64,000 nt of DNA from Okapia johnstoni. Taxonomy: Eukaryota > Chordata > Mammalia > Artiodactyla > Giraffidae. The stretch spans positions 77,420,385 through 77,484,384 of the forward strand of contig CM044315.1 in NCBI GenBank assembly GCA_024291935.2, given 5' to 3'. Below, one piece after another: positions 55,794 to 64,000 of the stretch. The position numbers were made by a program, and so were the translations under genes. Position 1 is the stretch's first letter. Every line of letters begins with the position of its first letter. The notes under the pieces are model-generated. The model was not told the origin of the DNA. It searched no databases and saw nothing but the letters and a program-made list of their open reading frames with translations.

Positions 55794-56526
55794 ATGAAAT
55801 GAAACAAACCAGTCTGTAACTGGTCCTGCTGCAGTGGAGTCTGAGTCACTGAGTGTGGGCTGTACCTGAGCACACGGCTCTTGTGAGGAGAAAAATTCCT
55901 TCACCAAGCTGGGGAGATGACAGAGACCACTCAAGGCTTTCAGTGAGGAAGATGAGTTTATTGAAAAGGAGCCGAGAAAGCTTCTGATATAGATATCAGA
56001 AATGGGTAGAGAGAGTACCCAGGTCATTAACATGAGCAAAGCATTATATACTCTTTAGTTGGCTGCAAAAGAATAGATAAAAATAATATCTCAAGGTTGT
56101 AAAAGTTCCACCAGATCCTTTCCCAAGGCACACATCCTGAGATAAAGCCAGTACAAGATTAGCCAGAGGGAACAAGTTAAGGTCACCCTGTCTCTGGGAG
56201 ATACGTTGTTGCTGAGAATATAGGTTCCCAGGCAAGCTTTGTTACAATTATAATCTTAACATAGAGCCTAAGAAAAGCATGCCCATGAGTAAGATGTATT
56301 ATTGCTGTGTAATTATTGGCAAAAAACACCTAAAGAAAAGCCAGTTCTCAGGCAAGATACATTGTTGCAATATTAGCACAGAATTTAAGGAAAGCATGAG
56401 CAGGATATATTGTTGCTTATGGAGACTATGCCTTGGGGACTAAAGCAAAAGAATGTGTAAAAGAATGTTCACTTCCTCCTTAAGGGGTCTTGGACTCTAT
56501 CAACCTGCCTGAAGTTAACTCTATCA
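55794..56526 (-). repeat. ERV 5' LTR, minus strand
   Basis: 733 bp with ends TGAAATGA...CTCTATCA on the plus strand. In its own sense TATATAA (plus 56043-56050) precedes AATAAA (plus 55957-55962) by about 80 bp. The end is followed by a two-base gap and TGGGGCTCGTC, matching the tRNA-Pro type primer-binding site seen in many gammaretroviruses at 11 of about 12 core bases. L1 ORF2 resumes at 56527-56531. The partner LTR was not found. Confidence 0.7.
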
Positions 56527-57245
56527 CTACTAAACAACCAATAGGTTAAAACCGCAGGAGGAAATACCTTGAGACAAATGAGAACAAAAGCGTAGTATGT
56601 CAAAACTTATGAGGTATGATGAAAGCAATGTTAGGAGGGAAATTTATAACTGCTACCACATGCATTGAAGAAAAAGAAAAATCTCAAATAATAATAATTT
56701 AACTGTTCACCTTAAAGACTAGAAAAAGAAGAGCAAACTAAACCCAAACCTGATAGAAAGAAATAATAAAGATTATAATTGAGATAGATAAAATAGAGAA
56801 TAAAAAAACAACCAGGTAACTCAACAAAACCAGAGTTTGGCTCTTTGTAAAGATCAATATGATGGCAAAACTTTAGCTAGATTGACTAAAGGAAAAAAGA
56901 GAGATGACTCAAGTTAAAAAATTAGAAATGAAAGTGGAGATATTGCTACTGATTTTATATAAGTAAAAAGGACTATAAAAGTATTCTTTTATATTAACAG
57001 TTGTATACTAACAAATTAGGTAAAATTGATAGTTTCCTAGAAACACATAATCTGCCAAACTGACTTATGAAGAGATAGAAGATTCAAACAGGACTGTAAC
57101 TAGTAAGGAGATCAAATCAGTAATCAAAACCTCCCAAATAATAAATGCCCAGGTCACATGGTTTCACTGCTGAATTGTATCAAATGTTTAAAGAAGAAAT
57201 AATACCAATTCTTTTCAAAATCTTGCAAAAAGCTGAAGAGGAATA

Positions 57246-57898
57246 AACACAATTTTTCTGAGTTAAGCTTATACTCTGCAGACAGTTGTACATTCTTCTT
57301 TGACCACTTTGTTATAAGTTTTTCTCAGATGATTGAAAAATCTTCATAGACATCATTTTCAATGACTACTACATCTAACCATGTGGTTTGCCCAACACTT
57401 TTTCACAAAAGCTTCCCTGAAAGATGGTGAAGCTTGCACTCAAGCCAGTACATGCAGTTGATAACTGGAAATATTCTACAGCTACTTGGAAACATTGGAA
57501 AATAGATCAAATTGAAACATCCCCAGGGAAGTTTGGGGGCTGCTGTGTATGGACCAGAGTCTCAACCTAATAATCATCTCTTAAGTTTGTGGTTAACAGC
57601 AAAATCTCTGGATCCTGACTGCCTGAATGGAGATAAACATGGAAAAATGAGGGTGAGAGACTTGAGGATAAATCTTCATCTCTTGCTCTTCTTTCTATAT
57701 CTGATCTCCATGACTTTTTTGGGGGCCCATCCAAGGTGTATCCTCCACAATTAATTAAATCTGGAGGCCTAGGTCTGAGCTCTGCCTTCACCTTCACCCT
57801 CCCCCAGGTGGGCAGGGAGATCCTCCCAGACCAAGTTAGGTGCTCAGGAGGGATCAGCCACAATCAGGAACAGTCAGCAACCCAGAAGCCACTGTACC
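57246..57898 (+). promoter_or_regulatory. CYP4A upstream region and 5' UTR
   Basis: The last 650 bp before the CYP4A ATG. No repeat was recognised. A GTTAACA half-site (57592-57598, HNF1-like) and a loose DR1-like pair AGGCCTAGGTCT (57764-57775) are present, but short matches like these occur by chance. No canonical TATA was seen. CYP4A genes are known PPARalpha targets; regulation here is inference from the family only. Confidence 0.4.
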
Positions 57899-58093
57899 AT
57901 GAGTGTCTCTGCACTGAGCCCCTCCAGAGCCCTGGGCGGTGTCTCTGGGCTCCTGCAGATGGTCTCCTTGCTCATCCTGGCTCTACTTCTGCTCAAGGTG
58001 GCACAGTTCTACTTGCGTAGACAGTGGCTGCGCAAAGCCCTTCATCAGTTCCTATCTCCTCCTTCCCACTGGCTCTTTGGGCACAGCTTGAAG
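57899..58093 (+). CDS. CYP4A: CYP4A exon 1 (CYP4A11/CYP4A22-like)
   Basis: 65 codons from ATG at 57899 (context CACCATGAG... with A at -3 of the surrounding ACCATGA) to AAG at 58093, followed by a GTAGGA donor, phase 0. The start [17 protein letters not shown] is diagnostic of the CYP4A subfamily. An ER-anchor helix spans about residues 15-37 ([22 protein letters not shown]), then basic RRQWLRK and the hinge PPSHWLFGH. The enzyme is a microsomal haem monooxygenase that omega-hydroxylates medium- and long-chain fatty acids. No lesions were seen. The gene runs plus, opposite to CYP4X1. Intron 1 (58094-63223) is 5.1 kb. Which ruminant CYP4A paralogue this is cannot be told from these exons. Confidence 0.93.
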
Positions 58094-58789
58094 GTAGGAT
58101 GGAGCAGGATGGAGGAGAGGGAGGAAAGGGAGGGCCAGGGCTCTAGGGCATGCGCACGGTCAGTTAGTCTATGGGACAAACACTTGCTGTGTGACCAGCA
58201 CGTGACCTCATGAAAGAAGCCAGCTAACCTCTCAGGTCTTGGCTACTCACCCTGTCCAGGGAGCTCACTCCTCCCGGGCACTGTGCTGGTGTCCTCAGGT
58301 CTGTCAGACACTCTTCCTTAGGGAGATCTCCTTTTGAGGACAATGGCTATTCCTTCTTGAGTCTCCCTACTCTCCAGGCTGAGCACCTTCAGCTGTCCTC
58401 ACAGAACAGGCTTCCAGATGCTTCCCTGCCCATTCCTCAATCCCACCCACCCTGCCTGGTCCTGAGCTTGCCTGGGAGCACAGATGTCAGTCTGATGGAT
58501 CAGCCCTGTTGGTTCACTGCGTGTGGAGACAATAAATAGGAATCTAAGATGGTGTCAGGTCACAGGAAATGAGGCTCGCCTACTCGGTGGTGGTGAAATC
58601 AGGTGTAGGACAAAACCAGCTCAAGTTGCTTGAGGCTGAGAGATTTTTCAAGGCTGATGATTTCAATGCAAAAACTAGTAGTTGAATTGCATAAGCAAGA
58701 TTTCCAGGATGGTGCCAGGTAAGAAGTACTGGCAATTGAGCTGCAACATTAAACAGAATCTGTTTACCTCTCAGCTCCCATCCTCCAAA

Positions 58790-58895
58790 CCCTGGACTGT
58801 GAGCTCTATAGGGCTGAGGATATGATCCCCATCCTGTTCCCTAGTACCCAGCACAGAGCCTGACACAAAGGAATGCTTGGCCCAGGGTGTGTGGA
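58790..58895 (+). repeat. L2 LINE 3' fragment in CYP4A intron 1
   Basis: L2 3' end wording: ACTGTGAGCTCTATAGGGC, ATCCTGTTCCCTAGTACCC, CAGAGCCTGACACAAAGG. Old and diverged. Confidence 0.6.
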
Positions 58896-59574
58896 ATGAC
58901 AGAAAGGAGCTGCTTGCTTGCTGGTGAGGGACAGTGCCTACCAGGTAGCTCTGTTAGCCCTGATCAGAGAGGATGGCACAGAACAAGGTGAGGGGCCGCA
59001 TGGAGAGGGGCTCATTAATGGTGGTGGACTGAACAAATCTTAGGAGGTAGGGTATTGCAGAGAGCTGAAGCTTCTGTTTCTCAAAGAAGGGGGCCAAGCA
59101 ATTTTCAGCAGAGTAGAGCCAAAGATGAGGAAATAATATCAGCTCCAGAGAGATAACCAAAACTCAGTTTGTTCATGCAAGTTGTTGCACTAAAGACTTC
59201 CCACTTATTTATTGATTCAGGGAAATTGTTACCTTTTGTTTGATGCAGTTGTCACCTTTTTGAGCTAGAATCTGAGCTAGGAACAACTGAAATTCCCTCC
59301 GGTGACTTTCTCATCATACTAATGGTCATTGGATGATACATAGTTTCAGTAAATAGATGGTTTCTATTTACATAACTAATATTCCTCAGGGTGTTGAATC
59401 ATCTTCAACTTCTGGTCTAACAGATATTGCACCCAAATTTTTCTTACTCTTCTAATATGGTCTGATATTTCCATTTATTCAATATTTCTGTTCCTGGCTA
59501 AGTCAGGAATGCCTCATGTAATTAGGTTGAAGCTAATCTTTCAGGCCAGATGACAAGTGACAAAGTGACAAAGT

Positions 59575-59775
59575 GGGGCAGTTAATCACATGGGCTCTGG
59601 TGCTAAGTTATCTAGATTCATATCTTACCTCTGTCACACACTTTAAACACCCAGTCTATACCTCAGTTTCCTCATCTGTAATACGGGATGACGATGATAC
59701 TTATAGTACTCAAGTGAAGTACTATATAATCTTAGAATGGTGCCTGGCATAGAGCAAAGGCCACAGTTATACTTA
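59575..59775 (-). repeat. MIR SINE in CYP4A intron 1
   Basis: Minus-sense MIR: TACCTCAGTTTCCTCATCTG, AATACGGGATGACGATGATAC, GGTGCCTGGCATAGAGC. Confidence 0.75.
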
Positions 59776-60504
59776 CTTTAATTCGTATGAATTTAAAATG
59801 ATATTAATGCCTGTGAAGGACAAACATTTTGGAGATTTAAAAAACTCGGTGCGTTAAATAGGGATGGCATTATTACTTCTCCACCTACTCACCTTGTGTC
59901 TCTCTTTGGGGAAATTCCTTTGTGGCTACAGTTCCCAGAAGCCACCAGGAGAGGGCATCCCACTGAAACCCTGCCGGTACTGACTGGCTGCAGCCTGGAG
60001 GCCAGATGGCACTGGGTTTTTGCCAATGGGGTCAATGCCACTGCCACCGTGGGCACCATGGCCTCTATGAGATTCTCAACTGGTTCTGGATAGACATGCT
60101 CAAGATAGATGGCAGCCCCAGCCAGGTGAAGGTGGGCTCATAGACCAGTGGGCATCAGGATGATCCTGAGAGAAGAATGAACAGGTAGAACATAGTTTAA
60201 CTTCTTGCCCAGGAGCAGGATCTGGGGGAGCTGACTGGTAATAAGGAAGGAAGCATGCTCCTGTGTAGAAATAGGACAACCTCACCCCTGCCAGGGCCCC
60301 TGCTAGCCAGTCCAGAGGAGATCCAAGAAAACTAGGTAATGCAGTTGGGGAGGAAAGAGGTTCCTACACTAGATCAGTCCCTGCACTAGATTAATAAAGC
60401 ACGGCAGCTCCAGTGAAGGACATGATCTGGAAGAACAGAGAAGCCCCCATAATGTGCTCAAGCAGGACATGTCTCAGTTCAGGGCAGGATTGTCAGCCCT
60501 CATT

Positions 60505-60625
60505 AGAAGAAGAGCTCCTTGATGGCAAGGATTTTGTCATTCACTGCTGAATCTCTAGCTCCTAGGATGGCAATTGACCCAAAGTAAGTATTCAACACAT
60601 AGGTATCAAATAAATGAATAATTGA
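60505..60625 (+). repeat. L2 LINE 3' fragment
   Basis: AAGAGCTCCTTGATGGCAAGG, GTCATTCACTGCTGAATC, TATCAAATAAATGAATAATTG: the L2 3' end, well preserved for its age. Confidence 0.7.
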
Positions 60626-61397
60626 GTTCATCTAAACACCTACTCATTCGTGTACTTGACATTCACTGTGGTGGAAACATTATGGGATGTCTGCCCAGCT
60701 CACTTACTCTGAGATCTCATCCTTCACAGAGGGTAGGCCTTTGAAGACCTATTCACCCCCAGCCACAGTTGATTGTAGCAAATGCGCACCTTGGCCATGA
60801 TATTAGAATCAGAGTCTTGGAATAGGATTCAACAGGCCCCCTCAGGCTTAATGGTGGCAGAATGGGGAAACATGCCAACCCCAGAAGGGTAGACATTCAC
60901 TTCTCCACTGCCCAGACCCAGCTGTGCAAGGACAGACTGTGTCTGTTGATTCACCAACTATCACCAACTCCTAGAAAGTGTCTGGTTCAAGGTAGAGCCT
61001 CCATAGACACTTGCAGAGGGATGACTGCATGGATATACAGAGAGAAAGAATGCGAGAAACAGTCCTGGCAGCCCTCCAGTCCCTGGTTCTCCCCTTCTAC
61101 ACCCTGGCTGCCCCTGCCCTTGCGATCTGTGAGATGTCCCTGAGCCCCAGCTTTATTTCTGGGCTTCCCTCTTTCTTACATTTGTTCTGATTCTATCTGA
61201 CACTTGCAACCAGAATTTTGTATTAAAACTCACTCATCACTCCTACATGTACTTATTCCTTCTTCATGAACTTATTGTTCATTGAAACTTTGAAAAGTGA
61301 GGCATAATCCCTATGAACATGCTCTATGCTGGCTCTGAAAACACAGGGATAACAGATATTAAAGGGAAGTTTGTCAACATGCTACCCATTGAGGTGA

Positions 61398-61434
61398 GTC
61401 TATGGCCATACCACCCTGAACATGCCTGATCTCA

Positions 61435-61467
<33 letters not shown>

Positions 61468-61516
61468 ATTAGTACTTGGATGGGAGGACATTGAGTTGAA
61501 ATGTGACACTATAGGC
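61398..61516 (+). pseudogene. 5S rRNA pseudogene, full length
   Basis: GTCTATGGCCATACCACCCTGAA opens it, then CATGCCTGATCTCATCTGATCTCAGAAGCTAAGCAG (the box A and intermediate element region with CpG to TpG/CpA decay), GGCCTGATTAGTACTTGGATGGGAG (box C), and a degraded 3' stem ending CTATAGGC. All of 5S is represented in about 119 bp. Several stem changes and the mutated 3' third make function unlikely. No target duplication or poly-A was clear. Confidence 0.88.
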
Positions 61517-61684
61517 ACCCAAGGAGCCTTGGGAACCCTGGAGAAGGACATCTTGGGGTCAGCATGTTTGGGTTTAAATGGAGCGTACCTGGGTATGTAT
61601 CCTTTACATGGGTTTCCTTATTCTTCAGTGAGAAAGAATCAAGTAATAATCTCTCCCTTATACAGGTTTGCCTTGAATATTACA

Positions 61685-61744
61685 TATTGGGTTGGCCACA
61701 AAGTTCCTTTGGGGTTTTCTCTACTATCTTTTCGGCCAACCCTA
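61685..61744. repeat. Mariner-type MITE, about 56 bp
   Basis: Left inverted terminus TTGGGTTGGCC(ACAAAGTTC) from 61687; right terminus GGCCAACCC ending 61742. TA dinucleotides flank it (61685-61686 and 61743-61744). The size and termini fit a minimal palindromic derivative of the ruminant mariner family, which inserts at TA. Confidence 0.75.
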
Positions 61745-61756
61745 TACTTGTAATAG

Positions 61757-61985
61757 GGCTTTGCAGGTGGCACTAGTGGTAAAGAACCTGTCTGCCTGCC
61801 AGTGTAATAGATGGAAGAGATGTGGGTTCAATTCCTGGGTCAGGAAGATCTCCTGGAGGAGGGCATGACAACCCACTTCAGTATTCTTGCCTGGAGAATC
61901 CAGTTGACAGAGAAGCTGGCAGACTCCAGTCCATAAGGTCACAACGAGTCGGACATGACTGAAGTGACTTAGCACACATATGTGC
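61757..61985 (+). repeat. Bov-tA SINE
   Basis: Head at GGCTTTGCAGGTGGCACTAG with box B GGTTCAATTCCTGG, body to GTCGGACATGACTGAAGTGACTTAGCAC. A perfect 13-bp duplication ATACTTGTAATAG is at 61744-61756 and 61986-61998. Confidence 0.95.
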
Positions 61986-62006
61986 ATACTTGTAATAGTG
62001 TGTGAG

Positions 62007-62213
62007 CCCTCAGTTGCTTAGTCGTGTCCGACTCTTTGAACTTTAGCCCACCAGGTTCCTCTGTCCATGGAATTCTCCAGGCAAGAATTCTGGAGTGGGC
62101 TGCCATTTCCTTCTCCAGGGGATCTTCCTGACCCAGGAATGGAACCCACGTCCCTAGCATCTCTTGCATTCATTGGTGGATTCTTTACCACTAGTGCCAC
62201 CTGGGAAGCCCCG
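62007..62213 (-). repeat. Bov-tA SINE, opposite orientation
   Basis: Minus strand: CTCAGTTGCTTAGTCGTGTCC to the head CCAGGAATGGAACCC and CACCTGGGAAGCCCC. A 12-bp duplication with two mismatches, ATAGTGTGTGAG (61995-62006) and ATAGTGTATAAG (62214-62225). Its left site overlaps the right duplication of the previous SINE. Confidence 0.92.
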
Positions 62214-62225
62214 ATAGTGTATAAG

Positions 62226-62520
62226 CCCAGCCACAAAGCACCACTAACAGGATGGCTGAAACAAAATAATTTAGCGTCTCACAGTTCTAGAGACAGGAGC
62301 TGAAAATCAAGTTGGCTTATTTCTTCAGCAGGTGTGCAGGAAGCACCTGTTCCAGGACTCTCTCCTGGTAAAGATGGTAAATCACATCTTTTCCATATGT
62401 CTCTTTACTTCATCTTCTTTCTCTGAATATCTGTCTTTGTGTCTGCATTTTCCCTGTTATACAAAGACACCAGTCACATTGAATTTGGGTGTACCTAATG
62501 ACCTCACTTAAACTTAATTT
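62226..62520. other. Intron 1 spacer
   Basis: No repeat or exon recognised. Confidence 0.4.
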
Positions 62521-62883
62521 GTTGTTGTTATTCAGTCGCTCAGTCGTGTCCGACTCTTTGTGATCCCATAGACTGCAGTATGCCAGGCTTCCCTGTCCTT
62601 CACCGTCTCCCAGAGTTTGCTCAGACTCGTGTCCATTGAGTCAGTGATGCCATCCAACCATCTTATCCTCTGTTGCCCTCTTCTCCTCTTGCCCTCAATC
62701 TTTCCTGGGATCAGGATCTTTTCCAATGAGTCAATTCTTCACATAAAATGGCCAAAGTATTAGAGCTTCAGCTTCAGCATCAGTCCTTCCAATGAATATT
62801 CAAGGTTGATTTCCTTTAGGATTGACTGGTTTGACCTCCTTACTGTCCAAGGGACTCTCAACAGTCTTCTCCAGCACAGTTTA
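62521..62883 (-). repeat. BovB 3' fragment in CYP4A intron 1
   Basis: Minus-sense BovB 3' UTR and C-terminal coding end: ATTCAGTCGCTCAGTCGTGTCC, TGATGCCATCCAACCATC, CTCTCAACAGTCTTCTCC. About 340 bp upstream of exon 2. Confidence 0.9.
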
Positions 62884-63223
62884 ACCAGTAATTCCTATAT
62901 AAGTCTGTGAAAAACATTGGTACACCATGGAGCCCATTATTAAACATTTATCAAGCACCTACTATGTGTTAAGATTCTAAAGGCAGTTCTGGATGAGGGC
63001 CTATAAAGGATTCATCTGGAAGCCAGGATTGGGCCTTAGGCCAAGTCACTGCAAGAGAGCAGGAATCCAGATCAGATCCCAGCTTCTCAGAAGCAATTCC
63101 AAAGTCCTAAATAGCTGCTGATAGATCCAGACTATCTCCGTGTTGCTGTTCTGTTGTCAACACCCCTCCCATCACTGATCCTAAAGGGGACACTTTCCTG
63201 ATTGATCTTGCCCTCTGTTACAG

Positions 63224-63365
63224 TACTCAAAGGAAAAGGAGCTACAAGAGCTACTGAAAAGGGTAGAGGAATTCCCCTGTGCCTATCCTCGCTGGATGTG
63301 GGGGGACAATGTTCACTTTGTTGTCTATGGCCCTGACTACATGAAGGTGATCCTGGGGAGATCTG
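63224..63365 (+). CDS. CYP4A: CYP4A exon 2
   Basis: 142 nt between the acceptor CTCTGTTACAG (ending 63223) and the donor GTGAGT (from 63366). It joins exon 1 in phase 0 and reads [18 protein letters not shown], then [26 protein letters not shown], leaving phase 1. PRWMWG and [10 protein letters not shown] are hallmark CYP4A wordings at the start of the catalytic domain (A helix and beta-1 sheet). No stop or shift. The first residues ([12 protein letters not shown]) are lysine-rich and more variable within the subfamily. Confidence 0.93.
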
Positions 63366-63997
63366 GTGAGTACAAAACATGATCCCAGCTGGAGTCTCTT
63401 TTCCATCTGTGTACATCCTCCTGGGTCTGAAATTCCAGAAGAGACTGATACCCGAACTCACTACCATCCAAACATCCAGCCCACATTCCAGTATAAGAAC
63501 AACATTGTTCACTTACTCTAAACTCGAAACAGCTGGTTGAGGCCACATATTTTCCTTCTTTCTTCTTTAACCCTATTGAGATAATGCTTATGTAAGTAGC
63601 CCCAGATCTAAAAGACAATTTTCTATCCACTCTGACTTGCATTTGCCTATCCTGGGTCAAGGGCATATCCTATGCCATCATGTATTGCAGGAAAATCACA
63701 GGTTTCTGTCTTACTCTGTGGCACTAAACAGAGCCTATATTTCTTGCCCATTCACTGTGTTAGTCTGGTAGGTGTTCTGCTGCTGGAACACTGAGTCTGC
63801 CTTTCTAGACCAACAGTGATGATCAGGATATAGAGAGTCAGGAATGGGAGGCAAGTGGAAGGTGGCTTGAGACAGACTGCCATCTGCCAAGCATCAGGAA
63901 GGGAAGGCAACCAATGGTCTGGAACACAGCTACTCTGGGGCCTGCCTGCCTTGTTTGGTCCAGTCCACTATCCTGTTATGCTTTCCTTACCTTTCAG
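63366..63997. other. CYP4A intron 2
   Basis: A 632-bp intron with GTGAGT donor and TTTCAG acceptor (63992-63997) preceded by a short pyrimidine tract (CTTTCCTTACC). No repeat recognised inside. Confidence 0.8.
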
Positions 63998-64000
63998 ACC
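63998..64000 (+). CDS. CYP4A: CYP4A exon 3, first three bases only
   Basis: ACC directly after TTTCAG. With the G left over from exon 2 it gives GAC (Asp) and the first base of a Pro codon (C), matching the conserved ...GRSDP of CYP4A proteins. This phase-1 fit supports a real exon start at the very edge of the window. Confidence 0.75.

Larger units (their letters stand above)
44930..57245 (+). mobile_element. Old L1 torn apart by at least six later insertions
   Basis: Plus-strand L1 pieces: 5' UTR 44930-45104 and 46429-46560, ORF1 46561-46801 and 47452-47985, ORF1 end and inter-ORF spacer 48224-48236 and 49424-49555, ORF2 (upstream of RT core) 56527-57245. Insertions between them: SINE-BovB chimera, class II solo LTR, Bov-tA, second class II solo LTR, and a gamma-type ERV relic that itself holds two BovBs. 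The L1 order is kept, but about 0.9 kb of early ORF2 is missing between the last two pieces. Confidence 0.75.
58094..61397. other. CYP4A intron 1, first 3.3 kb
   Basis: Compared with the desert to the left, this carries few young repeats: L2 pieces at 58790-58895 and 60505-60625 and a MIR at 59575-59775. The rest is unassigned. Short frames at 58357, 59896 and 60862 have no family resemblance or paired splice sites and are not exons I can support. Confidence 0.6.

Noticed and set aside
57560..57800. HNF1 and PPAR response elements upstream of CYP4A
   Set aside because: Only half-sites or weak DR1 resemblance by eye. Kept as a note under the promoter entry and not called as sites.
58094..58213. 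Continuation of CYP4A exon 1 frame
   Set aside because: Intronic; the donor at 58094 and phase-0 match with exon 2 explain the end of the exon.
59896..60093. Possible alternative exon in CYP4A intron 1
   Set aside because: Contains repeated GCCACTGCCACC-like wording and no P450 similarity; no convincing acceptor and donor pair.
1..64000. CRISPR, phage-defence, toxin-antitoxin or other prokaryotic systems
   Set aside because: All repeats are mammalian retroelements; repeat spacing is irregular and no prokaryotic genes or operons occur.

Overview
The window is mammalian nuclear DNA from a pecoran ruminant, most likely a bovid. The evidence is the interspersed repeat content: about 15 fragments of the RTE-type LINE BovB, seven Bov-tA (tRNA-head plus BovA) SINE copies plus two short BovA-like fragments, several cetartiodactyl tRNA-Glu-derived SINEs of the CHR type, ungulate L1s, and older mammalian repeats (MIR, L2, hAT, MaLR-like, ERV-L). 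Nothing suggests a prokaryotic, CRISPR or phage system. Genic content is sparse: about 0.5 kb of recognisable host coding sequence, all cytochrome P450 family 4. Layout: 1-17.5 kb is a pile of nested repeats lying in or downstream of intron 1 of CYP4X1, whose first coding exon is on the minus strand (17516-17707). 18-57 kb is an intergenic desert built almost entirely of retroelements: BovB copies in both orientations, an ERV-L pol relic (34.7-37.4 kb), an L1 interrupted by a younger L1 (38.5-42.5 kb), and an old L1 (44.9-57.2 kb) that has absorbed a SINE-BovB chimera, two solo LTRs, a gammaretrovirus-like provirus relic and two more BovBs. 57.9-64 kb holds the 5' end of a CYP4A gene on the plus strand: exon 1 (57899-58093), exon 2 (63224-63365) and the first three bases of exon 3 (63998-64000). 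CYP4X1 and CYP4A therefore diverge head to head across about 40 kb, as expected for the CYP4ABXZ cluster (bovine chromosome 3 by inference; not testable here). The two proteins are ER-membrane-anchored haem monooxygenases of the fatty-acid omega-hydroxylase clan; only their N-terminal anchors and first substrate-domain residues are encoded here. The strongest observations concern retroelement mechanism: a BovB fused to a tRNA-SINE head within one target duplication, two BovBs and one L1 with 5' inversions typical of twin priming, a near full-length BovB bounded by a 61-bp direct repeat, and four solo LTRs with clear 4-, 5-, 6- and 6-bp target duplications. A 15-bp duplication of the CYP4X1 start region and a complete 5S rRNA pseudogene are also noteworthy. 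Repeat family names are from memory of consensus sequences, not from a database search; boundaries without a stated target duplication are approximate to about 20 bp.
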